64,000 nt of DNA. Origin: Enterobacteriaceae bacterium LSJC7. GTDB taxonomy: Bacteria > Pseudomonadota > Gammaproteobacteria > Enterobacterales > Enterobacteriaceae. The stretch's first letter is position 1, and every line of letters begins with the position of its first letter. The stretch lies in assembly GCA_000302695.1 (NCBI GenBank), contig AMFN01000003.1, positions 744,001-808,000 of the forward strand, given 5' to 3'. The notes under the pieces were generated by a model. That model made no database searches. It saw nothing but the letters and a program-made list of their open reading frames with translations, and was not told where the DNA came from. This document shows positions 32,313-42,234 of the stretch, piece after piece. Position numbers and translations under genes: made by a program.

Positions 32313-33533
32313 TTAAGCGTTCAGTTTACGCATCACCAGCGTGGCGTTGGTGCCGCCAAAACCGAAGCTGTTGGACATCACGGTATTAAGCTTGCGCTCA
32401 GTCGGCTGAGTAATGATGTTCATGCCGTTTGCCTGCTCGTCCAGCTCGTCAATGTTGATACTCGGCGCGATAAAGCCGTGCTCCAGCATCAGCAGCGAGT
32501 AGATAGCTTCCTGCACACCCGCTGCACCCAGCGAGTGGCCGGTCATGGCTTTAGTGGCGGAGATTGCCGGGGTGTTGTCGCCAAATACCTCGCGAATCGC
32601 GCCCAGCTCTTTCACATCACCCACCGGCGTAGAGGTACCGTGGCTGTTGAGATAGTCGATTGGCGTATCCACGCCATCCATCGCCATCTTCATGCAGCGC
32701 ACCGCACCTTCGCCAGACGGCGCGACCATGTCGGCACCGTCAGACGTTGCACCGTAGCCAACGATTTCTGCGTAGATATGCGCACCGCGCGCCAGCGCGT
32801 GCTCGAGTTCTTCAACCACGACCATGCCGCCGCCGCCCGCGATAACAAAGCCGTCGCGGCTTGCATCATAGGTGCGAGACGCTTTTTCCGGCGTCTCGTT
32901 GTATTTGGTGGACAGCGCACCCATTGCATCGAACTCACAGGCCATTTCCCAGCACAGCTCTTCGCCGCCACCGGCAAAGACGATGTCCTGCTTGCCAAGC
33001 TGAATCTGCTCCACTGCGTTACCGATGCAGTGTGCGGAGGTGGCGCAGGCAGAGCTAATGGAGTAGTTCACACCGTGGATTTTAAACGGCGTGGCGAGGC
33101 AGGCAGACACGCCGGACGCCATCGCTTTGGTAACCACGTAAGGGCCAACCGCTTTCAGGCCACGCGGACCGCGCATCGCGTCTGCGCCAAACACCTGGAA
33201 CTTCGGCGAACCGCCGCCGGAACCGGCAATCAGCCCCACACGCGGGTTGTTCTGGTAGGTTTCTTCGGACAGGCCCGCATCCGCTACGGCCTGCTCCATA
33301 GAAAGGTAGGCGTAAATGGACGCATCGCTCATAAAGCGCACAACTTTGCGATCGATAAGACCGGTGGTGTCGAGTTTAACATTACCCCACACGTGGCTAC
33401 GCATGCCGGAGTCTTTCAGTTCTTGAGAGAAAGTGATCCCGGAGCGTCCTTCACGCAGGGATGCCAGGACTTCCTGCTGGTTATTACCGATGCTGGAAAC
33501 GATGCCCAAGCCAGTAATCACTGCACGTTTCAT
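32313..33533 (-). CDS. fabB: 3-oxoacyl-ACP synthase I FabB
   Basis: Condensing enzyme required for elongating unsaturated fatty acids. 406 residues as in E. coli. Active Cys163 in [10 protein letters not shown], His in [10 protein letters not shown] (about 298) and His in [10 protein letters not shown] (about 333). Upstream are a FabR palindrome and a FadR site in the E. coli arrangement, so control by unsaturated/long-chain acyl status is conserved. Confidence 0.98.
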   Translation of the reverse strand: MKRAVITGLGIVSSIGNNQQEVLASLREGRSGITFSQELKDSGMRSHVWGNVKLDTTGLIDRKVVRFMSDASIYAYLSMEQAVADAGLSEETYQNNPRVGLIAGSGGGSPKFQVFGADAMRGPRGLKAVGPYVVTKAMASGVSACLATPFKIHGVNYSISSACATSAHCIGNAVEQIQLGKQDIVFAGGGEELCWEMACEFDAMGALSTKYNETPEKASRTYDASRDGFVIAGGGGMVVVEELEHALARGAHIYAEIVGYGATSDGADMVAPSGEGAVRCMKMAMDGVDTPIDYLNSHGTSTPVGDVKELGAIREVFGDNTPAISATKAMTGHSLGAAGVQEAIYSLLMLEHGFIAPSINIDELDEQANGMNIITQPTERKLNTVMSNSFGFGGTNATLVMRKLNA

Positions 33534-33580
33534 TCAATACCTCTTTAGATGGCGCTGTTTAATCATTCGAGTCGCACAAT

Positions 33581-33600
33581 AGCGTACAGTTGTACGCCGA
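33581..33600 (-). promoter_or_regulatory. FabR operator of fabB
   Basis: Palindromic AGCGTACAGTTGTACGCC, the pattern bound by the FabR repressor at fabA and fabB in E. coli. It lies 48 bases upstream of the fabB ATG. Confidence 0.8.
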
Positions 33601-33616
33601 ACAAGTCCGATCAGAC
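33600..33616 (-). promoter_or_regulatory. FadR site of fabB (activator position)
   Basis: Minus strand GTCTGATCGGACTTGTT, a close match to the 17-bp FadR consensus AGCTGGTCCGAYNTGTT. It abuts the FabR operator on its upstream side, as in E. coli where FadR activates fabB. Confidence 0.8.
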
Positions 33617-33691
33617 GAAACCCGCGGAAATTTGCGCCGACAAACGCGCGCCGTTAAGATCGCGCTATCGCCTGCCATACGAGCCACAAAC

Positions 33692-35692
33692 GTGAACCCA
33701 TCATCCTTACAATCTGCCCGCATCCACTTCAATGAAGACGGTACACCTGTATCCCGAGAGTTTGACGACGTCTACTTCTCTAATGATAACGGGCTTGAGG
33801 AAACGCGCTATGTGTTTCTCGATGCAAACCGACTGCCCGCACGCTTTACGGAACATTCTCGCGAGCTTTTTGTAACAGCCGAAAGCGGTTTTGGCACCGG
33901 GCTTAACTTCCTGACGCTGTGGCAGGCTTTTCGCACTTTTCGTCATCATCATCCCAGCGCCCAACTACGTCGCCTGCACTTTATAAGTTTTGAAAAGTTC
34001 CCACTGACCGCAGACGACCTCGCGGCGGCTCACGCCCATTGGCCAGAACTGGCCGAACTGGCCCAGGCTTTACAGGCACAGTGGCCCCTGCCCTTTAGCG
34101 GCTGCCACCGTTTGCTGCTCGATGAGGGCATGGTGACGCTGGACCTGTGGTTTGGGGATATTAACGATACATTGTCTCAGCTTGATGACAGCGCCAACGG
34201 CAAGGTTGACGCCTGGTTTCTCGATGGCTTCGCGCCGGCCAAAAACCCGGACATGTGGACACAACAACTGTTTAATGGCATGGCGCGCCTGGCACGCCCG
34301 GGCTGTACGCTTGCCACCTTTACTGCCGCCGGTTTTGTGCGCCGCGGTCTGGAAGATGCCGGTTTTAGCATGCACAAACGCAAGGGCTTTGGCCGCAAGC
34401 GCGACATGCTGGCCGGTGAGCGCCTCCCACACCCTGGCGCACAGCCGCGCACGCCCTGGTATGCGCGCCCGCCCGCCGAGGTGCGCGAAGCCGCGCTGGT
34501 CGGCGGCGGCATCGCCAGCGCTCTGCTCGCACTGATGCTGCTTAAGCGCGGCTGGCAGGTCACCCTTTACTGCGAAGACGCCCAACCAGCTCAGGGGGCT
34601 TCTGGCAACCGCCAGGGCGCGCTTTATCCGCTGCTCAACGGCCACGACCCGGCCCTGACGCAGTTTTTCCCGGCCGCCTTTACCTTTGCCCGCCGCCTGT
34701 ATGACTCACTGCCCGTGGCGTTTGACCACGACTGGTGCGGCGTGACGCAGCTCGGCTGGGATGAAAAAAGCCAGCACAAGATTGACCAGATGCTCGCACT
34801 TGGCTTGCCGCAGGCGCTGGCCCACGCGCTGGACGCTCAACAGGTGCAGGCGTTAACCGGCCTTGAAACGGGCTGCGGCGGCATTACTTTTCCACAGGGC
34901 GGCTGGCTGTGTCCGGGCGAACTGACGGGCGCTTGCCTGACGCTTGCGCAGGCGCAGGGGCTGGCGCTGCACTATCAGAAACAGGTCACGTCCATCGCGC
35001 CACACAAAGCAGGCTGGCAGCTTGATTTTAATGATGGTACACAGGCACAGCACGCCACGCTGGTGCTGGCGAACGGCCATCGCATCAACCAGTTTGCCCA
35101 GACTGAGCGGCTTGCGGTGTACGCCGTTGGCGGCCAGGTCAGCCATATTCCCACCACGCCAGAGCTTGCAAAACTGCGCCAGGTGCTGTGTTACGACGGC
35201 TACCTGACGCCACAGAACATCAACAACCAGTACCACTGCATTGGTGCCAGCTATCACCGTGGCGTGACCGACATGTGCTACAGCGAAGACGATCAACAGC
35301 ACAACCGCCAACGCCTGATTGACTGTTTCCCGGCGCAGACATGGCCGCAGGAGGTAGACGTGAGCGGCAGTGAAGCACGCTGCGGGGTGCGCTGCGCCAC
35401 GCGCGATCATTTGCCGATGGTGGGCGCAGCACCGGATTTTGCCGCAACATTGACCCAATATGCCGCGCTAAGTGAATCACCTCAGGGAGCAGAGCCTGCA
35501 CCGTACTACTCAGGCCTGTTTCTGCTCGGCGCGCTGGGTTCGCGCGGGCTGTGCAGTGCACCGCTGGCGGCTGAAACGCTGGCTGCACAGATGAGCGATG
35601 AACCACTGCCGCTTAATGCCCAGACGCTGGCGGCGCTTAATCCGAACCGGCTGTGGGTGAGAAAACTGCTGAAGGGAAAAGCGGTGCGTTAA
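33692..35692 (+). CDS. mnmC: Bifunctional tRNA mnm5U modification enzyme MnmC
   Basis: Two-domain enzyme finishing mnm5(s2)U34 in tRNA: an N-terminal SAM methyltransferase (to about residue 240; [31 protein letters not shown]) and a C-terminal FAD oxidase (from about 265; [14 protein letters not shown]). 666 residues (E. coli 668). The start is GTG at 33692, as in E. coli; residues before it in the open frame show no similarity. Divergent from fabB. Confidence 0.95.
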   Translation: MNPSSLQSARIHFNEDGTPVSREFDDVYFSNDNGLEETRYVFLDANRLPARFTEHSRELFVTAESGFGTGLNFLTLWQAFRTFRHHHPSAQLRRLHFISFEKFPLTADDLAAAHAHWPELAELAQALQAQWPLPFSGCHRLLLDEGMVTLDLWFGDINDTLSQLDDSANGKVDAWFLDGFAPAKNPDMWTQQLFNGMARLARPGCTLATFTAAGFVRRGLEDAGFSMHKRKGFGRKRDMLAGERLPHPGAQPRTPWYARPPAEVREAALVGGGIASALLALMLLKRGWQVTLYCEDAQPAQGASGNRQGALYPLLNGHDPALTQFFPAAFTFARRLYDSLPVAFDHDWCGVTQLGWDEKSQHKIDQMLALGLPQALAHALDAQQVQALTGLETGCGGITFPQGGWLCPGELTGACLTLAQAQGLALHYQKQVTSIAPHKAGWQLDFNDGTQAQHATLVLANGHRINQFAQTERLAVYAVGGQVSHIPTTPELAKLRQVLCYDGYLTPQNINNQYHCIGASYHRGVTDMCYSEDDQQHNRQRLIDCFPAQTWPQEVDVSGSEARCGVRCATRDHLPMVGAAPDFAATLTQYAALSESPQGAEPAPYYSGLFLLGALGSRGLCSAPLAAETLAAQMSDEPLPLNAQTLAALNPNRLWVRKLLKGKAVR

Positions 35693-35698
35693 AACAGA

Positions 35699-35722
35699 GC
35701 GGGCTGCCATCCGGCAGCCCGC
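35699..35722 (-). terminator. Terminator between mnmC and the NTF2-like gene
   Basis: 10-bp stem GCGGGCTGCC / GGCAGCCCGC, four-base loop. On the minus strand it is followed by TCTGTTTTAA, so it chiefly serves the NTF2-like gene. Confidence 0.65.
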
Positions 35723-35729
35723 AGAGCGA

Positions 35730-36326
35730 TTATTTGCCTACCAGGTAAGACCCTTTGGTGGGGTCCGTTTTCACCAGCCATTTGCCACTGCTGCGAAATG
35801 AACCGGCAGAAGCGTAGGTGTCTTCCATAAACTGGAAGTAGGTGATTTTGCCGTCGTTGACCTTCGCCAGAATGGCGAATGGCGAGGTAAAGGTGTTGCC
35901 GACTGCTTTGGAGCGATAGGTGAAGCGCCCAAACACCGCCACGTTTTCACCGCTGGCAAACTTCTCGCTCACTTTAAAATCCAGGATATCCCAGTACTGC
36001 GCCACGCGCACAAAGGTGCTGATAAAACCTTCCGGCCCTTTCGAGGTCCCGGCCCACGGCTCAATTTGTTTTAATTCCGGGTTGTCGAAGTTGAGCGATA
36101 CGTAGGTTGCATCGCTCGCTACCAGTTTTTGCGACGCGTCTGTCACTTTATCCGGCGCGGTATGTGACAAAAAGGCGTTGATGACATCCATCGGTTTGCC
36201 GGTTTTCAGCGCCGTTGCCATGTCCTGCTCTGGCGTTTGTGCCAGCGCCTGGCCACTCAGCGCCATGGTCCCCAGCAGCAGAACAGTGACCAGACCATGC
36301 CCATAGTTCATTGATAATATGCTCAT
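35730..36326 (-). CDS. Secreted NTF2/SnoaL-like protein of unknown function
   Basis: 198 residues. Signal peptide of about 29 residues ending SGQALA (cut before QTPEQDM). The mature part looks like a cone-shaped NTF2-like fold: VINAFLSHTAPDKVTDASQKLVASDATYVSLNFDNPEL, then EGFISTFVRVAQYWDILDFKVSEKFASGENVAVFGRFTYRSKAVG, the usual SnoaL helix-strand pattern. It starts eight bases after the aldehyde dehydrogenase stop on the same strand, so it is probably co-transcribed and under the divergent LysR regulator. An enzymatic role on a small molecule is possible but not shown. Confidence 0.75.
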   Translation of the reverse strand: MSILSMNYGHGLVTVLLLGTMALSGQALAQTPEQDMATALKTGKPMDVINAFLSHTAPDKVTDASQKLVASDATYVSLNFDNPELKQIEPWAGTSKGPEGFISTFVRVAQYWDILDFKVSEKFASGENVAVFGRFTYRSKAVGNTFTSPFAILAKVNDGKITYFQFMEDTYASAGSFRSSGKWLVKTDPTKGSYLVGK

Positions 36327-36334
36327 CTCTCACC

Positions 36335-37816
36335 TCAGTTTGTTGATTCGTTCGGCATTACGCCTGGTTGTAAAACAATGTGTTTGTACTCAAGGAAATC
36401 TTCCATCTGCGCCAGTCCACGCAGACGCCCCTGGCCGCTTTGTTTGTAGCCGCCTTCTTCAAACTCATCACGCATCGTGGCCCAGTCGTTAATCCAGACG
36501 GTGCCGGCCTCAAGCTGCGCGGCAACGCGCAAAGGACGGTCCACATCGCCAGACCAGACGCTTGCAGCAAGGCCAAATTCACTGTCATTTGCCAGCGCAA
36601 TGGCCTGCGCTTCACTGTCGAACACCTGCAAGGTTAAAACCGGGCCAAATACCTCCTGCTGCACAACGTCCAGTGAGGAGTCCGTGACTTCAAGCAGCGT
36701 TGGGCGGTAAAACGCGCCAGCCGCGAGCGGACCTTGTGTTACCGGGCCACCGCGCACCAGCACCTGTGCGCCTTGTGCAATCGCTGTCTCCACCATGGCG
36801 TTAACCCGCGCTACGCTGGCTTTATCAATCAGTGGTCCCATCTCGCTGGCACGGTCGGATGCAGGACCGACATTCACCGCCTCCAGCCGCGCACTCAGGC
36901 GCTCACGTACCAGATCTGCGATGCCGCGCTGCACCAACAGGCGGCTGCCCGTCATACAGAACTGTCCTGAAAAGGTGGTCAGCGATTGCGCGATTTTTGC
37001 TAACGCGGCGTCAAGGTTGGCGTCATCAAACACGATAGCGGGCGTTTTGCCGCCCAGCTCAAAACCAAACCGTTTAAGCTTTGCCGCACCGGATGCGGCA
37101 ATCGCGCGCCCGGTTTGCGTACTGCCGGTAAAGCTGATAACAGGCACCAACGGTGATTCAACCATATGACTGAGTACCGCTCTCTCACCGGTCACCATAT
37201 TCACCACTCCCGCAGGCAAATAAGGCGATGTGCTGATAATGCGGGCGATAAAGGCGTTCACCTGCGCAGTTTGTCCCGGCATTTTGACCACGGTGGTACA
37301 GCCTGCCGCCAGCGCCGGGGCCAGCGAGCGGCTCAGGAGTGCGACAGGCGAGTTCCACGGCACGCTAATGCCGACCACTCCCACTGCCTCGCGAATCAGT
37401 AGTGAAAAGCGCCCCTGCGCCCACTGCGCGGCGCGACCGCCGTCGTGATAAAGCAGCCCGGCGCAATAGCGCAACCCAGGTGCCACCAGCGACAGTTCAA
37501 ACTCGGCCTCCGGCAAAATTTTGCCGTTCTCAAGGCTTAACAGTGACGCCAGCGCCGGGATATGTTGCTCAAAGCGATCGGCCAGGTCATGCAAGGCCCT
37601 GGCGCGCAGTTCGCGGTTATGCCGCCACTCGCTGTGGACAAACGCATTGTGCGCCGCGCTCACGGCCTGCCAGGCGGTGTTTTCATCACCAATGGCATAA
37701 TCGCCAATTTTGCGCCCGGTGGCAGGATCGATACTTTCCCCCTGCTCAGCGCTGTCAAGCCACTGCCCGTCTATCCAGTGCAGCGCCTTAGTCTGAGAGG
37801 ACGTAACGTGATTCAT
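36335..37816 (-). CDS. NAD(P)-dependent aldehyde dehydrogenase
   Basis: Class 1/2-type aldehyde dehydrogenase, 493 residues from the ATG at 37816, which has GGAGAAA upstream. Catalytic Cys287 in SGQFCMTGSR, general base Glu253 in FELGGKTPA, Asn155 in PWNSPVAL and the cofactor motif FTGSTQTGRAIA are all present. The open frame reaches 38179 but crosses the divergent lysR start, so the shorter form is right. Divergent LysR regulator next door suggests induction by the aldehyde or its precursor. Substrate not deducible. Confidence 0.88.
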   Translation of the reverse strand: MNHVTSSQTKALHWIDGQWLDSAEQGESIDPATGRKIGDYAIGDENTAWQAVSAAHNAFVHSEWRHNRELRARALHDLADRFEQHIPALASLLSLENGKILPEAEFELSLVAPGLRYCAGLLYHDGGRAAQWAQGRFSLLIREAVGVVGISVPWNSPVALLSRSLAPALAAGCTTVVKMPGQTAQVNAFIARIISTSPYLPAGVVNMVTGERAVLSHMVESPLVPVISFTGSTQTGRAIAASGAAKLKRFGFELGGKTPAIVFDDANLDAALAKIAQSLTTFSGQFCMTGSRLLVQRGIADLVRERLSARLEAVNVGPASDRASEMGPLIDKASVARVNAMVETAIAQGAQVLVRGGPVTQGPLAAGAFYRPTLLEVTDSSLDVVQQEVFGPVLTLQVFDSEAQAIALANDSEFGLAASVWSGDVDRPLRVAAQLEAGTVWINDWATMRDEFEEGGYKQSGQGRLRGLAQMEDFLEYKHIVLQPGVMPNESTN

Positions 37817-37918
37817 AATGGGTTTCTCCCACAGTGATAGTGCGTTAACGATAGCGGCTTTACAGCGCAGGAATAAGCCACTACCGTGAGTAACACTGTT
37901 CCACTGCTGGAATAATCG

Positions 37919-38824
37919 ATGTCGCTCAATCCCACTGATTTGTTGTTTTTTATTCGGGTTGTTGAGGAAGGCAGTTTCACGCTCGCAGCAGAGCGGCTGG
38001 ATGTGCCTAAATCCACGCTGTCGCGGCGTATTTCGCAACTCGAGGATACGCTGGGAGAGATTTTGCTGCGCCGCACCACCCGCAGGCTGACGATTACCGA
38101 TTTTGGTCACACTTTCTACCTGCAGGCTAAGCGCGTGGCCTACGAACTGGATATTGCCGCTACCTTGAGCGACCGGCATTTGCAGCAGCCTGGCGGTCTG
38201 TTGCGCCTGTCCATGCCCGGCGGCTTCACGCCGGATATGCTCGGCGCGTTTCTCAACCGCTTTGTGGAGCGCTATCCAGATATCCAGCTGGAAGTGAATA
38301 TTTCACAGCGCCGTGTGGATCTCGTGGCAGAGAACTACGATCTGGCGCTGCGGCTGGGGAAACTTGCGGATGATGCAACGCTGGTCGCCAGAAAAATCAC
38401 CACCTTTCAACCGGGGCTGTATGCCTCCCCCGAATGGATAGCCCGCCATGGTGCGCTGCAAATACCGGATGACATACTGAGTCAGCGGGTGCTGATGCTG
38501 CAAATGCATGCCTCTGATTCAACCCTGTGGGAAATGGAGCGCCAGGGTGAGCGGTGGCAAAAAACGCCGCCAATTCTGGTGAAAGCCAACACGCCGGATG
38601 TGCTGAAAGCCATGGCGCTGGCAGGTGCAGGACTGGCCTGCCTTGCCGAGCACTATGCCAGGCCTGAAGTGGCAAGCGGGCAACTCACCGGCGTACTCAC
38701 GGACTGGCGCATGCCAGGCGTGCCGGTGTGGGCGGTATTTCCGGGGCGGCGGCTTATCCCCGCACGCACCCGAATCTTTATTGATGAGTTAAAGCAGCAC
38801 CTTAACGAAAAGGCAAAAAACTAG
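37919..38824 (+). CDS. LysR-family transcriptional regulator
   Basis: 301 residues: N-terminal winged helix-turn-helix (residues 5-62; SFTLAAERLDVPKSTLSRRISQLE) and a periplasmic-binding-fold effector domain (about 90-295) of the CrgA/DsdC-like type. It is divergent from the aldehyde dehydrogenase with a 102-base gap that should hold its operator, so it most likely controls that gene, the NTF2-like gene and itself. Confidence 0.88.
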   Translation: MSLNPTDLLFFIRVVEEGSFTLAAERLDVPKSTLSRRISQLEDTLGEILLRRTTRRLTITDFGHTFYLQAKRVAYELDIAATLSDRHLQQPGGLLRLSMPGGFTPDMLGAFLNRFVERYPDIQLEVNISQRRVDLVAENYDLALRLGKLADDATLVARKITTFQPGLYASPEWIARHGALQIPDDILSQRVLMLQMHASDSTLWEMERQGERWQKTPPILVKANTPDVLKAMALAGAGLACLAEHYARPEVASGQLTGVLTDWRMPGVPVWAVFPGRRLIPARTRIFIDELKQHLNEKAKN

Positions 38825-39127
38825 CGTATTTGTGCCTGCGTGACCGTAGAGCCATGGCCGGCACGGCGTCGCGCCAGAGGGCAATGCCCTTCAGACCAAC
38901 AGGCAGCGTGGAGGAAAGCAGCTGACAGACCGGTCGATATATCAGCCACATCCAGGTGGCGATCTGCAGCTACAGGCTCAGGTTAAGTCCTGCGATTATT
39001 TCCCCACTGGACTTTGCGACCCGCTTCGCAAAGCAGGCCTTTGTCCACGCCATATCCGTACTTTCTGTAACACCAAAAAAGCAAATCAGATACACTTGCC
39101 GCAAAGAACAACAAAGCTGGTAACATT
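38825..39127. other. Gene-poor stretch between lysR and the copper-uptake pair
   Basis: About 300 bases with no convincing gene. On the minus strand one frame reads LQIATWMWLIYRPVCQLL and then GLKGIALWRDAVPAMALRSR (about 38975 to 38830), which looks protein-like but has no start codon and is preceded by a stop. I take it as a possible remnant of a lost membrane-protein gene. The promoter of the DUF2946-type gene is presumably at the right end. Confidence 0.35.
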
Positions 39128-39562
39128 TTGCGCGGGCGAACACGGACATCTCTCATGGCGGTATGGCTGGCACTGCTTTCAGTTGCCATGCTGTTTGTCG
39201 CGCCAGTCATATCCAGAACGCTCGCTCACCACACCGCCTGCCAGTCTGAACACGCCACAGCAACAATGGACATGTCAGCCATGCATCACGACATGGAAAT
39301 GACCGTACATTGTGAAGAAAACACCCGTCTGAAACACAGCATGATGCCTGACCCATCCATGTCGCCCATGGAGGAGATTGCCTGTGGCTATTGTCAGTTG
39401 CTGATTAACCTGCCGTTTGTTCTGTTTATTTTTGCAGCCCTGCTCTGGCTCCTGCTGCGTATGGTTTACCAAAGCCCGGTCATCGCGCTTAACGGTTCAC
39501 CGGTTTGTCGCAGCTGGCCGCCACAGCGCGCCCGTGCTCCCCCTGCTGTCGCTCTGCTCTGA
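39128..39562 (+). CDS. His/Met-rich DUF2946-type protein, copper-uptake associated
   Basis: 144 residues: Arg-rich N-terminus, a hydrophobic segment (MAVWLALLSVAMLFVAPVIS), an exposed metal-ligand-rich stretch with HHTACQSEHATATMDMSAMH, MEMTVHCEE and MMPDPSMSPMEE, a CGYC motif, and a second hydrophobic segment (LPFVLFIFAALLWLLL). This layout and its position before a TonB-dependent copper receptor fit the DUF2946 proteins found with OprC-like receptors. The listed TTG start keeps the charged N-terminus; the ATG at 39155 is the alternative. Probably binds Cu in the periplasm. Confidence 0.75.
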   Translation: MRGRTRTSLMAVWLALLSVAMLFVAPVISRTLAHHTACQSEHATATMDMSAMHHDMEMTVHCEENTRLKHSMMPDPSMSPMEEIACGYCQLLINLPFVLFIFAALLWLLLRMVYQSPVIALNGSPVCRSWPPQRARAPPAVALL

Positions 39563-39652
39563 AGAAGATCCCTATAACAGATTTTGCGTAGCAGATGACT
39601 TGTCTCAGGACAGGCATGCACTGCTACGCCAGAAACACGCGAAGGCATGGAA

Positions 39653-41683
39653 ATGAACACACACTATTTTGTACGTACACCGCTTGCAGCGCTCATCCTG
39701 GTCGCGCTACAGACCAGCACCGTTTTTGCTGAGGATCCTCACAACAGCATGCACATGCCGGATGAGTCCGTGATGATAGTCACCGCACCGGCAACCTCGC
39801 CACTGGAGGTAGTCACCTCCCCTAAAACGCCCCGCCAGCCAGTACCGGCAAGCGACGGCTCAGATTATCTCAAGACTATTCCCGGCTTTTCACAGGTACG
39901 CAACGGCGGTACCAATGGCGATCCGGTTTTTCGCGGCATGTTCGGCTCGCGCCTGCGCATTCTGACCAATAATGGCGAGATGCTGGGAGCCTGTCCGGCG
40001 CGCATGGATGCACCAACCTCTTATATCTCACCCGAAAGTTTTGATGTGCTGACGCTGATAAAAGGACCAGAAACCGTGCTCTGGGGACCGGGCAACTCAG
40101 CCGGAACCCTGCGCTTTGACCGCGAGCCGCCCCGCTTTGATGAAGCAGGTATTCAGGGCACGGCCAGCCTGCTTGCGGCCTCCAGGCAGCGCTGGGACGA
40201 AAATGCCGATATCAGTCTGGGTAACGAAAAAGGCTATTTACGCCTGACCGGGAATAAATCACGCGCTGATGATTACCAGGACGGCAATGGGAACCGCGTG
40301 GCGTCAAAGTGGGATAAGTGGAGCGGTGATGTGGCGCTGGGCTGGACGCCCGATAGCGATACGCTGCTGGAGTTAACCGCCGGAAAGAGCGATGGTGAAG
40401 CGCGCTATGCCGGGCGCAGCATGGACGGCTCACAGTTCAAGCGTGAAAGCCTGGGCGCCCGCTTTGAGAAATCTAATATTGGCGACGTGTTCAATAAGTT
40501 TGAGGCCAACGTCTATTACAACTACGCCGACCACGTGATGGACAACTATTCGCTGCGCTCGCCAGGCAGCGCTATGCCAGGTGGTGCAATGGGCAATGCC
40601 ATGTCCTCAACCATGAGCATGCCAATGGCGATGGAACTCGACAGGCGTACCGTGGGCGGGCGCATGATGGGCACCTGGACCCTCGCTGACGTTGAACTGC
40701 GAAGCGGTGCCGACAGCCAACTCAGCACCCACCGCGGCAAACAAGGCGGCAGTTGGGTGAAAGACGCCCGCTTTCGGGATTACGGGGTTTTCAGCGAACT
40801 GACCTGGAATATGACCGGGCAAAGCAAAATCATCAGCGGCGCGCGCCTCGACCGGGTGGTGGTGGATAATTTTCGCGCCCAGCGTACCTCACAACGTACC
40901 GATACCCTGCCCGCCGGGTTTATCCGCCTTGAGCACGATCTCGCCGAGCTTCCGGTCATGTTTTATGCCGGAATCGGCTACACCGAACGTTTCCCGGATT
41001 ACTGGGAACTGTTCTCACCCACCTATGGCCCGGACGGCACAACCGATGCGTTTAGTCAGGTCAAAACGGAAAAAACCACCCAGCTGGATATCGGTGCGCA
41101 ATACAACGGCAAGCAGCTTAACGGCTGGGTGTCGGCCTACATCGGACGGGTGAATGACTTTATTTTATTTCGCTACAACCCCACCAACACGGCAGTCAGT
41201 CAGGTGGATAATGTCAATGCCACCATTATGGGCGGCGAAGCTGGCGTGGGCTATCAGCTTACTGAAAGCCTGAAAACCGATGCGGGCCTTGCCTGGTCCT
41301 GGGGCAAAAATACCGATAACCAGCAACCATTACCACAGATCCCGCCGCTGGAAGCACGGCTTGGCCTGACATGGGAGCAAGGTGACTGGAGCAGTACCGG
41401 GCTGCTGCGCCTGGTCAGCCGCCAGCCGCGCATTGCCCTCAATGAAGGTAATGTGGTGGGCAAAGACTTCAACAGCAGTGCGGGTTTTGCCGTGTTTTCC
41501 GCTAATGCCGCTTATCGGGTAAATGAGTCAGTGAAGGTGAGCGCCGGGGTCGATAACCTGTTTAATAAAACCTACAGCGAACATCTGAACCTGGCGGGTA
41601 ACAGCAGCTTTGGTTACTCCGCAAATACGCCGGTTAATGAGCCAGGCAGAACGTTCTGGGGAAAAATCAACGTTACCTTCTGA
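39653..41683 (+). CDS. TonB-dependent copper receptor (OprC/NosA type)
   Basis: Outer-membrane TonB-dependent receptor of 676 residues. Signal peptide about 26 residues (cut after VFA), Met/His-rich start of the mature protein (NSMHMPDESVMIVTAPA, also the TonB-box area), plug domain with DYLKTIPGFSQVRNGG and GTNGDPVFRGMFGSRL, and Met-rich loop MSSTMSMPMAME. It ends in aromatic F (GKINVTF). These fit the copper receptor family. ATG 39653 is 7 bases from GAAGG; the ATG at 39647 touches that box and is less likely. In an operon with the DUF2946-type gene. Confidence 0.88.
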   Translation: MNTHYFVRTPLAALILVALQTSTVFAEDPHNSMHMPDESVMIVTAPATSPLEVVTSPKTPRQPVPASDGSDYLKTIPGFSQVRNGGTNGDPVFRGMFGSRLRILTNNGEMLGACPARMDAPTSYISPESFDVLTLIKGPETVLWGPGNSAGTLRFDREPPRFDEAGIQGTASLLAASRQRWDENADISLGNEKGYLRLTGNKSRADDYQDGNGNRVASKWDKWSGDVALGWTPDSDTLLELTAGKSDGEARYAGRSMDGSQFKRESLGARFEKSNIGDVFNKFEANVYYNYADHVMDNYSLRSPGSAMPGGAMGNAMSSTMSMPMAMELDRRTVGGRMMGTWTLADVELRSGADSQLSTHRGKQGGSWVKDARFRDYGVFSELTWNMTGQSKIISGARLDRVVVDNFRAQRTSQRTDTLPAGFIRLEHDLAELPVMFYAGIGYTERFPDYWELFSPTYGPDGTTDAFSQVKTEKTTQLDIGAQYNGKQLNGWVSAYIGRVNDFILFRYNPTNTAVSQVDNVNATIMGGEAGVGYQLTESLKTDAGLAWSWGKNTDNQQPLPQIPPLEARLGLTWEQGDWSSTGLLRLVSRQPRIALNEGNVVGKDFNSSAGFAVFSANAAYRVNESVKVSAGVDNLFNKTYSEHLNLAGNSSFGYSANTPVNEPGRTFWGKINVTF

Positions 41684-41879
41684 GAGAAACCCGCCCCTGC
41701 CTGGCGGGATAGCATGACAGGTAGCCAGGGGCAAAGACGCCCCATTTTGCCTGCCCCGCTCCCCGGATGCCAAACGCGGCTGCCAGGCGTCAGTATCAAC
41801 CAGACAGGCGAGAGACATCTTCGCCTGTCGCACCATTGCGGCCTGACACCGGCAACATCGCCCTACTTTTGCTCAAACA

Positions 41880-41909
41880 AAAAGGGAAAGGCATCTGCCT
41901 TTCCCTTTT
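41880..41909. terminator. Bidirectional terminator between the copper receptor and yfcL
   Basis: 14-bp stem AAAAGGGAAAGGCA / TGCCTTTCCCTTTT with a two-base loop, A-rich on the left and T-rich on the right, between convergent genes. Confidence 0.85.
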
Positions 41910-41930
41910 CAACGGTGACGTCAGTATGAC

Positions 41931-42209
41931 TCAGGCTACTTTTGCCTGCTGAAACAAGTTGTCCCACATACCCAACACCAGCGCCTGGTCGCGCGGAGAC
42001 AACTCCCCGGCGTGAATGGCGTTTTCCAGGCTGCGGGTCACAGTGGCATAAACCGCGTCGGATGAATGGTCTTCACCGCTTTCCAGCTCAGCCACCGCCA
42101 GCGTCAGGTGGCCGCGCAGATAACCGCTGGCAAAAAGTTCATCATCGCTGGCGTGCTCCACCATGTCGTCAATTAACGCCAGAATGCGTGCTTCAAATTC
42201 CGCGATCAT
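41931..42209 (-). CDS. yfcL: YfcL family protein
   Basis: Small conserved cytoplasmic protein, 92 residues like E. coli YfcL ([35 protein letters not shown] at the start, unknown function). The frame is open further upstream to 42344 but overlaps epmC, so I use the ATG at 42209. It follows epmC by 25 bases. Confidence 0.92.
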   Translation of the reverse strand: MIAEFEARILALIDDMVEHASDDELFASGYLRGHLTLAVAELESGEDHSSDAVYATVTRSLENAIHAGELSPRDQALVLGMWDNLFQQAKVA

Positions 42210-42234
42210 CGTTTTTCCTCTTAAAATCCGTGGC

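Noticed and set aside
32205-33548. 447-codon open frame antisense to fabB
   Set aside because: Same reason: fully antisense to a conserved gene with Cys163 and both His in place, and no recognisable domain in the shadow.
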